This document shows positions 1-13,900 of a stretch of 64,000 nt of DNA, piece by piece. This stretch comes from Phytoseiulus persimilis (Eukaryota > Arthropoda > Arachnida > Mesostigmata > Phytoseiidae): positions 23,684,001 to 23,748,000 of the forward strand of contig CM075103.1 in assembly GCA_037576195.1 (NCBI GenBank). Reading direction: 5' to 3'. Positions within the stretch are counted from its first letter, which is position 1. Each line of letters opens with the position of its first letter. A program made the translations under genes and the position numbers. The notes beneath the pieces are model-generated. The model saw only the letters and a program-made list of their open reading frames with translations, was not told the DNA's origin and ran no database searches.

Positions 1-479
1 CTGAGGCTAATTTTCAGAAGCATGCCTTAGCTTAAGACGAAATTCCACAAGCATACATTAGCTCAACGCTAAGACTAAATTTCAGAAGCATGCCTTAGCC
101 TGAGGCGAATTTTCAGAAGCATGCCTCAGCCTAAGACTAAATTCCACAAGCATACATTAGCTTAAGGCTAAGACCAAATTCCAGAAGCATACATTAGCTC
201 AAAGCTAAGACTAAATTTCAGAAGCATGCCTTAGCCCAAGACTGAATTCCACAAGCATACATTAGCTCAAAGCTAAGACTAAATTTCAGGAGCAAGCCTT
301 AGCCTGAGGCGAATTTTCAGAAGCATGCCTCAGCCAAAGACTAAATTCCACAAGCATACATTAGCTTAAGGCTAAGACCAAATTTCAGAAGCATGCCTTA
401 ACCCAAGACTAAATTCCACAAGCATACATCAGCTCAAAGCTAAGACTAAATTTCGAAAACAGCCAACCTTAGCTCAAGG

Positions 480-3415
480 CTGAGGCTAATTTTCAGAAGC
501 ATGCCTTAGCTTAAGACTAAATTCCACAAGCATACATTAGCTCAACGCTGAGACTAAATTTCAGAAGCACACATTAGCTCAAAGCTAAGACTAAATTTCA
601 GAAGCATGCCTCAGCCTAAGACTAAATTCCACAAGCATACATTAGCTCAACGCTAAGACTAAATTTCAGAAGCATACATTAGCTCAAAGCTAAGACTAAC
701 TTTCAGAAGCATGCCTTAGCCCAAGACTAAATTCCACAAGCATACATTAGCTCAACGCTAAGACCAAATTTCAGAAGCATACATTAGCTCAACGCTAAGA
801 CTGAATTTTCAGAAGCATGCCTTAGCCTGAGGCGAAGTTTCAGATACATGCCTCAGCCCAAGACTAAATTCCACAAGCATACATTAGCTCAAGGCTAAGA
901 CTAAATTTCAGAAGCATGCTTTAGCCCAGGACTAAATTCCACAAGCATGCCTCAGCCTAAGACTAAATTCCACAAGCATACATCAGCTCAACGCTAAGAC
1001 TAAATTTCAGGGGCATGCCTTAGCCCAAGACTAAATTCCACAAGCATGCCTCAGCCTGAGACTAAATTCCACAAGCATACATTAGCTCAACGCTAAGACT
1101 AAATTTCAGAAGCATACATTAGCTCAAAGCTAAGACTAAATTTCAGAAGCATGCCTTAGCCCAAGACTGAGTTCCACAAGCATACATTAGCTCAACGCTA
1201 AGACCAAATTTCAGAAGCATACATTAGCTCAAAGCTAAGACCAAATTTCAGAAGCATGCCTTAGCCCAAGACTAAATTCCACAAGCATACATTAGCTCAA
1301 GGCTAAATTCCACGAGCATACATTAGCTTAAGGCTAAGACTAAATTTCAGAAGCATACATTAGCTCGAAGCTAAGACTGAATTTCAGAAGCATGCCTTAG
1401 CCCAAGACTAAATTCCACAAGCATACATCAGCTAAACGCTAAGACTAAATTTCAGAAGCATGCTTTAGCCCAAGACTAAATTCCACAAGCATACATTAGC
1501 TCAACGCTAAGACTAAATTTCAGAAGCATACATTAGCTCAAAGCTAAGACTAAATTTCAGAAGCATGCCTTAGCCCAAGACTAAATTCCACAAGCATACA
1601 TTAGCTCAACGCTAAGACCAAATTTCAGAAGCATACATTAGCTCAAAGCTAAGACCAAATTTCAGAAGCATGCCTAAGCCCAAGACTAAATTCCACAAGC
1701 ATACATTAGCTCAACGCTGAGACTAAATTTCAGAAGCATACATTAGCTCAAAGCTAAGACTAAATTTCAGAAGCATGCCTTAGCCCAAAACTAAATTCCA
1801 CAAGCATACATTAGCTCAACGCTAAGACCGAATTTCAGAAGCATACATTAGCTCAAAGCTAAGACCAAATTTCAGAAGCATGCCTTAGCCCAAGACTAAA
1901 TTCCACAAGCATACATTAGCTCAAGGCTAAATTCCACGAGCATACATTAGCTCAACGCTAAGACTAAATTTCAGAAGCATACATTAGCTCAAAGCTAAGA
2001 CTAAATTTCAGAAGCATGCCTTAGCTTAAGACTAAATTCCACAAGCATACATTAGCTCAACGCTGAGACTAAATTTCAGAAGCACACATTAGCTCAAAGC
2101 TAAGACTAAATTTCAGAAGCATGCCTCAGCCTAAGACTAAATTCCACAAGCATACATTAGCTCAACGCTAAGACTAAATTTCAGAAGCATACATTAGCTC
2201 AAAGCTAAGACTAAATTTCAGAAGCATGCCTTAGCCCAAGACTAAATTCCACAAGCATACATTAGCTCAACGCTAAGACCAAATTTCAGAAGCATACATT
2301 AGCTCAACGCTAAGACTGAATTTTCAGAAGCATGCCTTAGCCTGAGGCGAATTTTCAGATACATGCCTCAGCCCAAGACTAAATTCCACAAGCATACATT
2401 AGCTCAAGGCTAAGACTAAATTTCAGAAGCATGCTTTAGCCCAGGACTAAATTCCACAAGCATGCCTCAGCCTAAGACTAAATTCCACAAGCATACATTA
2501 GCTCAACGCTAAGACTAAATTTCAGGGGCATGCCTTAGCCCAAGACTAAATTCCACAAGCATGCCTCAGCCTGAGACTAAATTCCACAAGCATACATTAG
2601 CTCAACGCTAAGACTAAATTTCAGAAGCATACATTAGCTCAAAGCTAAGACTAAATTTCAGAAGCATGCCTTAGCCCAAGACTGAGTTCCACAAGCATAC
2701 ATTAGCTCAACGCTAAGACCAAATTTCAGAAGCATACATTAGCTCAAAGCTAAGACCAAATTTCAGAAGCATGCCTTAGCCCAAGACTAAATTCCACAAG
2801 CATACATTGGCTCAAGGCTAAATTCCACGAGCATACATTAGCTTAAGGCTAAGACTAAATTTCAGAAGCATACATTAGCTCAAAGCTAAGACTGAATTTC
2901 AGAAGCATGCCTTAGCCCAAGACTAAATTCCACAAGCATACATCAGCTAAACGCTAAGACTAAATTTCAGAAGCATGCTTTAGCCCAAGACTAAATTCCA
3001 CAAGCATACATTAGCTCAACGCTAAGACTAAATTTCAGGAGCATGCCTTAGCCCAAGACTAAATTCCACAAGCATGCCTCAGCCTGAGACTAAATTCCAC
3101 AAGCATACATTAGCTCAACGCTAAGACTAAATTTCAGAAGCATACATTAGCTCAAAGCTAAGACTAAATTTCAGAAGCATGCCTTAGCCCAAGACTAAAT
3201 TCCACAAGCATACATTAGCTCAACGCTAAGACCAAATTTCAGAAGCATACATTAGCTCAAAGCTAAGACCAAATTTCAGAAGCATGCCTAAGCCCAAGAC
3301 TAAATTCCACAAGCATACATTAGCTCAACGCTGAGACTAAATTTCAGAAGCATACATTAGCTCAAAGCTAAGACTAAATTTCAGAAGCATGCCTTAGCCC
3401 AAAACTAAATTCCAC
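480..3415. repeat. Satellite block duplicated in tandem (offset 1515 bp)
   Basis: Rare monomer variants recur at a fixed distance of 1515 bp. They are AAGCACACATT (565 and 2080), CAGATACATG (841 and 2356), TTTCAGGGGCATG (about 1006 and 2521) and CCACGAG (about 1310 and 2825). A multi-monomer block of about 1.5 kb has therefore been duplicated. Further right the register slips by 99 bp, equal to 37+31+31, so whole monomers were gained or lost. Confidence 0.8.
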
Positions 3416-6400
3416 AAGCATACATTAGCTCAACGCTAAGACCGAATTTCAGAAGCATACATTAGCTCAAAGCTAAGACCAAATTTCAGAAGCATGCCTT
3501 AGCCCAAGACTAAATTCCACAAGCATACATTAGCTCAAGGCTAAATTCCACGAGCATACATTAGCTTAAGGCTAAGACTAAATTTCAGAAGCATACATTA
3601 GCTCAACGCTAAGACCAAATTTCAGAAGCATACATTAGCTCAAAGCTAAGACCAAATTTCAGAAGCATGCCTTAGCCCAAGACTAAATTCCACAAGCATA
3701 CATTAGCTCAACGCTGAGACTAAATTTCAGAAGCATACATTAGCTCAAAGCTAAGACTAAATTTCAGAAGCATGCCTTAGCCCAAGACTAAATTCCACAA
3801 GCATACATTAGCTTAAGGCTAAGACTAAATTTCAGAAGCATGCCTTAGCCCAGGACTAAATTCCACAAGCATGCCTCAGCCTAAGACTAAATTCCACAAG
3901 CATACATTAGCTCAACGCTGAGACTAAATTTCAGAAGCATGCCTTAGCCCAAGACTAAATTCCACAAGCATACATCAGCTCAACGCTAAGACTAAATTTC
4001 AGAAGCATACATTAGCTCAAAGCTAAGACTAAATTTCAGAAGCATGCCTTAGCCTGAGGCGAATTTTCAGAAGCATGCCTCAGCCTAAGACTAAATTCCA
4101 CAAGCATACATTAGCTCAACGCTAAGACTAAATTTCAGAAGCATGCCTCAGCCTAAGACTAAATTCCACAAGCATACACAAGCTCAACGCTGAGACTAAA
4201 TTTCAGAAGCATGCCTTAACCCAAGACTAAATTCCACAAGCATACATCAGCTCAAAGCTAAGACTAAATTTCGAAAACAGCCAACCTTAGCTCAAGGCTG
4301 AGGCTAATTTTCAGAAGCATGCCTTAGCTTAAGACTGAATTCCACAAGCATACATTAGCTCAAAGCTAAGACTGAATTTCAGAAGCATGCCTTGGCCCAA
4401 GACTAAATTCCACAAGCATACATCAGCTCAACGCTAAGACTAAATTTCAGAAGCATGCTTTAGCCCAAGACTAAATTCCACAAGCATACATTAGCTCAAC
4501 GCTAAGACTAAATTTCAGGGGCATGCCTTAGCCCAAGACTAAATTCCACAAGCATGCCTCAGCCTGAGACTAAATTCCACAAGCATACATTAGCTCAACG
4601 CTAAGACTAAATTTCAGAAGCATACATTAGCTCAAAGCTAAGACTAAATTTCAGAAGCATGCCTTAGCCCAAGACTAAATTCCACCAGCATACATTAGCT
4701 CAACGCTAAGACCAAATTTCAGAAGCATACATTAGCTCAAAGCTAAGACCAAATTTCAGAAGCATGCCTTAGCCCAAGACTAAATTCCACAAGCATACAT
4801 TAGCTCAACGCTGAGACTAAATTTCAGAAGCATACATTAGCTCAAAGCTAAGACTAAATTTCAGAAGCATGCCTTAGCCCAAGACTAAATTCCACAAGCA
4901 TACATTAGCTTAAGGCTAAGACTAAATTTCAGAAGCATACATTAGCTCAAAGCTAAGACTAAATTTCAGAAGCATGCCTTAGCCCAAGACTAAATTCCAC
5001 AAGCATACATTAGCTCAACGCTAAGACTAAATTTCAGAAGCATGCCTTAGCCCAGGACTAAATTTAACACAATCATGCCTCAGCCTAAGACTAAATTCCA
5101 CAAGCATACATTAGCTCGACGCTGAGACTAAATTTCAGAAGCATGCCTTAGCCCAAGACTAAATCCCACAAGCATACATCAGCTCAACGCTAAGACTAAA
5201 TTTCAGAAGCATACATTAGCTCAAAGCTAAGACTAAATTTCAGAAGCATGCCTTAGCCTGAGGCGAATTTTCAGAAGCATGCCTCAGCCTAAGACTAAAT
5301 TCCACAAGCATACATTAGCTCAACGCTAAGACTAAATTTCAGAAGCATGCCTCAGCCTAAGACTAAATTCCACAAGCATACATAAGCTCAACGCTGAGAC
5401 TAAATTTCAGAAGCATGCCTTAACCCAAGACTAAATAACACAAGCATACATCAGCTCAAAGCTAAGACTAAATTTCGAAAACAGCCAACCTTAGCTCAAG
5501 GCTGAGGCTAATTTTCAGAAGCATGACTTAGCTTAAGACTAAATTCCACAAGCATACATTAGCTCAACGCTAAGACTAAATTTCAGAAGCATACATTAGC
5601 TCAAAGCTAAGACTAAATTTCAGAAGCATGCCTTAGCCCAAGACTAAATTCCACAAGCATACATTAGCTCAACGCTAAGACCAAATTTCAGAAGCATACA
5701 TTAGCTCAAAGCTAAGACCAAATTTCAGAAGCATGCCTAAGCCCAAGACTAAATTCCACAAGCATACATTAGCTCAACGCTGAGACTAAATTTCAGAAGC
5801 ATACATTAGCTCAAAGCTAAGACTAAATTTCAGAAGCATGCCTTAGCCCAAAACTAAATTCCACAAGCATACATTAGCTCAACGCTAAGACCGAATTTCA
5901 GAAGCATACATTAGCTCAAAGCTAAGACCAAATTTCAGAAGCATGCCTTAGCCCAAGACTAAATTCCACAAGCATACATTAGCTCAAGGCTAAATTCCAC
6001 GAGCATACATTAGCTCAACGCTAAGACTAAATTTCAGAAGCATACATTAGCTCAAAGCTGAGACTAAATTTCAGAAGCATGCCTTAGCTTAAGACTAAAT
6101 TCCACAAGCATACATTAGCTCAACGCTGAGACTAAATTTCAGAAGCACACATTAGCTCAAAGCTAAGACTAAATTTCAGAAGCATGCCTCAGCCTAAGAC
6201 TAAATTCCACAAGCATACATTAGCTCAACGCTAAGACTAAATTTCAGAAGCATACATTAGCTCAAAGCTAAGACTAAATTTCAGAAGCATGCCTTAGCCC
6301 AAGACTAAATTCCACAAGCATACATTAGCTCAACGCTAAGACCAAATTTCAGAAGCATACATTAGCTCAACGCTAAGACTGAATTTTCAGAAGCATGCCT

Positions 6401-8360
6401 TAGCCTGAGGCGAATTTTCAGATACATGCCTCAGCCCAAGACTAAATTCCACAAGCATACATTAGCTCAAGGCTAAGACTAAATTTCAGAAGCATGCTTT
6501 AGCCCAGGACTAAATTCCACAAGCATGCCTCAGCCTAAGACTAAATTCCACAAGCATACATTAGCTCAACGCTAAGACTAAATTTCAGGGGCATGCCTTA
6601 GCCCAAGACTAAATTCCACAAGCATGCCTCAGCCTGAGACTAAATTCCACAAGCATACATTAGCTCAACGCTAAGACTAAATTTCAGAAGCATACATTAG
6701 CTCAAAGCTAAGACTAAATTTCAGAAGCATGCCTTAGCCCAAGACTGAGTTCCACAAGCATACATTAGCTCAACGCTAAGACCAAATTTCAGAAGCATAC
6801 ATTAGCTCAAAGCTAAGACCAAATTTCAGAAGCATGCCTTAGCCCAAGACTAAATTCCACAAGCATACATTGGCTCAAGGCTAAATTCCACGAGCATACA
6901 TTAGCTTAAGGCTAAGACTAAATTTCAGAAGCATACATTAGCTCAAAGCTAAGACTGAATTTCAGAAGCATGCCTTAGCCCAAGACTAAATTCCACAAGC
7001 ATACATCAGCTAAACGCTAAGACTAAATTTCAGAAGCATGCTTTAGCCCAAGACTAAATTCCACAAGCATACATTAGCTCAACGCTAAGACTAAATTTCA
7101 GGAGCATGCCTTAGCCCAAGACTAAATTCCACAAGCATGCCTCAGCCTGAGACTAAATTCCACAAGCATACATTAGCTCAACGCTAAGACTAAATTTCAG
7201 AAGCATACATTAGCTCAAAGCTGAGACTAAATTTCAGAAGCATGCCTTAGCCCAAGACTAAATTCCACAAGCATACATTAGCTCAACGCTAAGACCAAAT
7301 TTCAGAAGCATACATTAGCTCAAAGCTAAGACCAAATTTCAGAAGCATGCCTAAGCCCAAGACTAAATTCCACAAGCATACATTAGCTCAACGCTGAGAC
7401 TAAATTTCAGAAGCATACATTAGCTCAAAGCTAAGACTAAATTTCAGAAGCATGCCTTAGCCCAAAACTAAATTCCACAAGCATACATTAGCTCAACGCT
7501 AAGACCGAATTTCAGAAGCATACATTAGCTCAAAGCTAAGACCAAATTTCAGAAGCATGCCTTAGCCCAAGACTAAATTCCACAAGCATACATTAGCTCA
7601 AGGCTAAATTCCACGAGCATACATTAGCTTAAGGCTAAGACTAAATTTCAGAAGCATACATTAGCTCAACGCTAAGACCAAATTTCAGAAGCATACATTA
7701 GCTCAAAGCTAAGACCAAATTTCAGAAGCATGCCTTAGCCCAAGACTAAATTCCACAAGCATACATTAGCTCAACGCTGAGACTAAATTTCAGAAGCATA
7801 CATTAGCTCAAAGCTAAGACTAAATTTCAGAAGCATGCCTTAGCCCAAGACTAAATTCCACAAGCATACATTAGCTTAAGGCTAAGACTAAATTTCAGAA
7901 GCATGCCTTAGCCCAGGACTAAATTCCACAAGCATGCCTCAGCCTAAGACTAAATTCCACAAGCATACATTAGCTCAACGCTGAGACTAAATTCCACAAG
8001 CATACATCAGCTCAACGCTAAGACTAAATTTCAGAAGCATACATTAGCTCAAAGCTAAGACTAAATTTCAGAAGCATGCCTTAGCCTGAGGCGAATTTTC
8101 AGAAGCATGCCTCAGCCTAAGACTAAATTCCACAAGCATACATTAGCTCAACGCTAAGACTAAATTTCAGAAGCATGCCTCAGCCTAAGACTAAATTCCA
8201 CAAGCATACACAAGCTCAACGCTGAGACTAAATTTCAGAAGCATGCCTTAACCCAAGACTAAATTCCACAAGCATACATCAGCTCAAAGCTAAGACTAAA
8301 TTTCGAAAACAGCCAACCTTAGCTCAAGGCTGAGGCTAATTTTCAGAAGCATGCCTTAGC
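1995..8360. repeat. Satellite block duplicated at about 4.06 kb
   Basis: The interval from about 1995 to 4330 recurs at about 6058 to 8360. The AAGCACACATT variant at 2080 recurs near 6143 (offset about 4063). The TTTCGAAAACAGCC variant at 4269 recurs at 8301 (offset 4032). The difference is exactly one 31-bp monomer, missing near 7985 relative to 3920-3960. Confidence 0.75.
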
Positions 8361-10900
8361 TTAAGACTGAATTCCACAAGCATGCCTCAGCCTAAGACTA
8401 AATTCCACAAGCATACATTAGCTCAACGCTGAGACTAAATTTCAGAAGCATGCCTTAGCCCAAGACTAAATTCCACAAGCATACATCAGCTCAACGCTAA
8501 GACTAAATTTCAGAAGCATACATTAGCTCAAAGCTAAGACTAAATTTCAGAAGCATGCCTTAGCCTGAGGCGAATTTTCAGAAGCATGCCTCAGCCTAAG
8601 ACTAAATTCCACAAGCATACATTAGCTCAACGCTAAGACTAAATTTCAGAAGCATGCCTCAGCCTAAGACTAAATTCCACAAGCATACACAAGCTCAACG
8701 CTGAGACTAAATTTCAGAAGCATGCCTTAACCCAAGACTAAATTCCACAAGCATACATCAGCTCAAAGCTAAGACTAAATTTCGAAAACAGCCAACCTTA
8801 GCTCAAGGCTGAGGCTAATTTTCAGAAGCATGCCTTAGCTTAAGACTGAATTCCACAAGCATACATTAGCTCAAAGCTAAGACTGAATTTCAGAAGCATG
8901 CCTTGGCCCAAGACTAAATTCCACAAGCATACATCAGCTCAACGCTAAGACTAAATTTCAGAAGCATGCTTTAGCCCAAGACTAAATTCCACAAGCATAC
9001 ATTAGCTCAACGCTAAGACTAAATTTCAGGGGCATGCCTTAGCCCAAGACTAAATTCCACAAGCATGCCTCAGCCTGAGACTAAATTCCACAAGCATACA
9101 TTAGCTCAACGCTAAGACTAAATTTCAGAAGCATACATTAGCTCAAAGCTAAGACTAAATTTCAGAAGCATGCCTTAGCCCAAGACTAAATTCCACCAGC
9201 ATACATTAGCTCAACGCTAAGACCAAATTTCAGAAGCATACATTAGCTCAAAGCTAAGACCAAATTTCAGAAGCATGCCTTAGCCCAAGACTAAATTCCA
9301 CAAGCATACATCAGCTCAACGCTAAGACTAAATTTCAGAAGCATACATTAGCTCAAAGCTAAGACTAAATTTCAGAAGCATGCCTTAGCCTGAGGCGAAT
9401 TTTCAGAAGCATGCCTCAGCCTAAGACTAAATTCCACAAGCATACATTAGCTCAACGCTAAGACTAAATTTCAGAAGCATGCCTCAGCCTAAGACTAAAT
9501 TCCACAAGCATACACAAGCTCAACGCTGAGACTAAATTTCAGAAGCATGCCTTAACCCAAGACTAAATTCCACAAGCATACATCAGCTCAAAGCTAAGAC
9601 TAAATTTCGAAAACAGCCAACCTTAGCTCAAGGCTGAGGCTAATTTTCAGAAGCATGCCTTAGCTTAAGACTGAATTCCACAAGCATACATTAGCTCAAA
9701 GCTAAGACTGAATTTCAGAAGCATGCCTTGGCCCAAGACTAAATTCCACAAGCATACATCAGCTCAACGCTAAGACTAAATTTCAGAAGCATGCTTTAGC
9801 CCAAGACTAAATTCCACAAGCATACATTAGCTCAACGCTAAGACTAAATTTCAGGGGCATGCCTTAGCCCAAGACTAAATTCCACAAGCATGCCTCAGCC
9901 TGAGACTAAATTCCACAAGCATACATTAGCTCAACGCTAAGACTAAATTTCAGAAGCATACATTAGCTCAAAGCTAAGACTAAATTTCAGAAGCATGCCT
10001 TAGCCCAAGACTAAATTCCACCAGCATACATTAGCTCAACGCTAAGACCAAATTTCAGAAGCATACATTAGCTCAAAGCTAAGACCAAATTTCAGAAGCA
10101 TGCCTTAGCCCAAGACTAAATTCCACAAGCATACATTAGCTCAACGCTGAGACTAAATTTCAGAAGCATACATTAGCTCAAAGCTAAGACTAAATTTCAG
10201 AAGCATGCCTTAGCCCAAGACTAAATTCCACAAGCATACATTAGCTTAAGGCTAAGACTAAATTTCAGAAGCATACATTAGCTCAAAGCTAAGACTAAAT
10301 TTCAGAAGCATGCCTTAGCCCAAGACTAAATTCCACAAGCATACATTAGCTCAACGCTAAGACTAAATTTCAGAAGCATGCCTTAGCCCAGGACTAAATT
10401 TAACACAATCATGCCTCAGCCTAAGACTAAATTCCACAAGCATACATTAGCTCGACGCTGAGACTAAATTTCAGAAGCATGCCTTAGCCCAAGACTAAAT
10501 CCCACAAGCATACATCAGCTCAACGCTAAGACTAAATTTCAGAAGCATACATTAGCTCAAAGCTAAGACTAAATTTCAGAAGCATGCCTTAGCCTGAGGC
10601 GAATTTTCAGAAGCATGCCTCAGCCTAAGACTAAATTCCACAAGCATACATTAGCTCAACGCTAAGACTAAATTTCAGAAGCATGCCTCAGCCTAAGACT
10701 AAATTCCACAAGCATACATAAGCTCAACGCTGAGACTAAATTTCAGAAGCATGCCTTAACCCAAGACTAAATAACACAAGCATACATCAGCTCAAAGCTA
10801 AGACTAAATTTCGAAAACAGCCAACCTTAGCTCAAGGCTGAGGCTAATTTTCAGAAGCATGACTTAGCTTAAGACTAAATTCCACAAGCATACATTAGCT
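4090..10900. repeat. Satellite block duplicated at 5336 bp
   Basis: The unusual variant AATTTAACACAATCATG at 5061 recurs at 10397. The AAAACAGCC markers at 4269 and 5473 recur at 9605 and 10809. All three pairs have an offset of exactly 5336 bp. This marks a block of roughly 1.4 kb copied from about 4090-5560 to about 9430-10900. Confidence 0.8.
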
Positions 10901-13900
10901 CAACGCTAAGACTAAATTTCAGAAGCATACATTAGCTCAAAGCTAGGACTAAATTTCAGAAGCATGCCTTAGCCCAAGACTAAATTCCACAAGCATACAT
11001 TAGCTCAACGCTAAGACCAAATTTCAGAAGCATACATTAGCTCAACGCTAAGACTGAATTTTCAGAAGCATGCCTTAGCCTGAGGCGAATTTTCAAATAC
11101 ATGCCTCAGCCCAAGACTGAATTCCACAAGCATACATTAGCTCAAGGCTAAGACTAAATTTCAGAAGCATGCCTTAGCCCAGGACTAAATTCCACAAGCA
11201 TGCCTCAGCCTAAGACTAAATTCCACAAGCATACATTAGCTTAAGGCTAAGACTAAATTTCAGAAGCATGCCTTAGCCCAAGACTAAATTCCACAAGCAT
11301 ACATCAGCTCAACGCTAAGACTAAATTTCAGAAGCATGCCTTAGCCCAAGACTAAATTCCACAAGCATACATCAGCTCAAAGCTAAGACTAAATTTCAGA
11401 AGCATGCTTCAGCCTGAGGCGAATTTTCAGAAGCATGCCTCAGCCTAAGACTGAATTCCACAAGCATACATTAGCTCAACGCTAACACTAAATTTCAGAA
11501 GCATGCCTCAGCCTAAGACTACATTCCACAAGCATACATAAGCTCAACGCTAAGACTAAATTTCAGAAGCATGCCTTAACCCAAGACTAAATTCCACAAG
11601 CATACATCAGCTCAAAGCTAAGACTAGATTTCGAAAACAGCCAACCTTAGCTCAAGGCTGAGGCTAATTTTCAGAAGCATGCCTCAGCTTAAGACTAAAT
11701 TCCACAAGCATACATTAGCTCAACGCTGAGACTAAATTTCAGAAGCATACATTAGCTCAAAGCTAAGACTAAATTTCAGAAGCATGCCTTAGCCCAAGAC
11801 TAAATTCCACAAGCATACATTAGCTCAACGCTAAGACCAAATTTCAGAAGCATACATTAGCTCAAAGCTAAGACTGAATTTCGAAAACAGCCAACCTTAG
11901 CTCAAGGCTGAGGCTAATTTTCAGAAGCATGCCTTAGCTTAAGACTAAATTCCACAAGCATACATTAGCTCAACGCTAAGACTAAATTTCAGAAGCATGC
12001 CTTAGCCTGAGGCGAATTTTCAGAAGCATGCCTCAGCCTAAGACTAAATTCCACAAGCATACATTAGCTCAACGCTGAGACTAAATTTCAGAAGCATACA
12101 TTAGCTCAAAGCTAAGACTAAATTTCAGAAGCATGCCTTAGCCCAAGACTAAATTCCACAAGCATACATTAGCTCAACGCTAAGACCAAATTTCAGAAGC
12201 ATACATTAGCTCAAAGCTAAGACTAAATTTCGAAAACAGCCAACCTTAGCTCAAGGCTGAGGCTAATTTTCAGAAGCATGCCTTAGCTCAAGACTAAATT
12301 CCACAAGCATACATTAGCTCAACGCTAAGACTAAATTTCAGAAGCATGCCTTAGCCTGAGGCGAATTTTCAGAAGCATGCCTCAGCCTAAGACTAAATTC
12401 CACAAGCATACATTAGCTTAAGGCTAAGACCAAATTCCAGAAGCATACATTAGCTCAAAGCTAAGACTAAATTTCAGAAGCATGCCTTAGCCCAAGACTG
12501 AATTCCACAAGCATACATTAGCTCAAAGCTGAGACTAAATTTCAGGAGCAAGCCTTAGCCTGAGGCTAATTTTCGGAAGCATGCCTTAGCTTAAGACTAA
12601 ATTCCACAAGCATACATTAGCTTAACGCTAAGACTAAATTTCAGAAGCATGCCTTAGCCTGAGGCGAATTTTCAGAAGCATGCCTCAGCCTAAGACTAAA
12701 TTCCATAAGCATACATTAGCTTAAGGCTAAGACCAAATTCCAGAAGCATACATTAGCTCAAAGCTAAGACTAAATTTCAGAAGCATGCCTTAGCCCAAGA
12801 CTGAATTCCACAAGCATACATTAGCTCAAAGCTAAGACTAAATTTCAGGAGCAAGCCTTAGCCTGAGGCTAATTTTCAGAAGCATGCCTTAGCTTAAGAC
12901 TGAATTCCACAAGCATACATTAGCTCAACGCTAAGACTAAATTTCAGAAGCATACATCAGCTCAAAGCTGAGACTAAATTTCAGAAGCGTGCCTTAGCCC
13001 AAGACTAAATTCCACAAGCATACATTAGCTCAACGCTGAGACCAAATTTCAGAAGCATGCCTCAACCCAAGACTAATTCCACAAGCATACATCAGCTCAA
13101 AGCTAAGACCAAATTTCAGAAGCATGCCTCAGCCCAAGACTAAATTCCACAAGCATACATTAGCTCAACGCTGAGACTAAGTTTCAGAAGCATGCCTTAA
13201 CCCAAGACTAATTCCACAAGCATACATCAGCTCAAAGCTAAGACTAAATTCCACAAGCATGCCTCAGCCTAAGACTAAATTCCACAAGCATACATTAGCT
13301 CAACGCTAAGACTAAATTTCAGAAGCATGCCTTAGCCCAAGACTAAATTCCACAAGCATACATCAGCTCAACGCTGAGACTAAATTTCAGAAGCATACAT
13401 TAGCTCAAAGCTAAGACTAAATTTCAGAAGCATGCCTTAGCCCAAGACTAAATTCCACAAGCATACATTAGCTCAACGCTGAGACTGAATTTCGAAAACA
13501 GCCAACCTTAGCTCAAGGCTAAGGCTAATTTTCAGAAGCACGCCTTAGCCTAAGACGAATTTTCAGAAGCATACCTCAGCTTGAGACTAAATTCCACAAG
13601 CATACATTAGCTCAACGCTAAGACTAAATTCCACAAGCATACATTAGCTCAACGCTAAGACTAAATTCCACAAGCATACATTAGCTCAACGCTAAGACTA
13701 AATTCCACAAGCATACATTAGCTCAACGCTAAGACTAAATTCCACAAGCATACATTAGCTCAACGCTAAGACTAAATTTCAGAAGCATGACTCAGCCTGA
13801 GGCGAATTTTTAGAAGCATGCCTCAGCCTAAGACTAAACTCCACAAGCATACATTAGCTTAAGGCTAAGACCGAATTCCAGAAGCATACATTAGCTCAAA

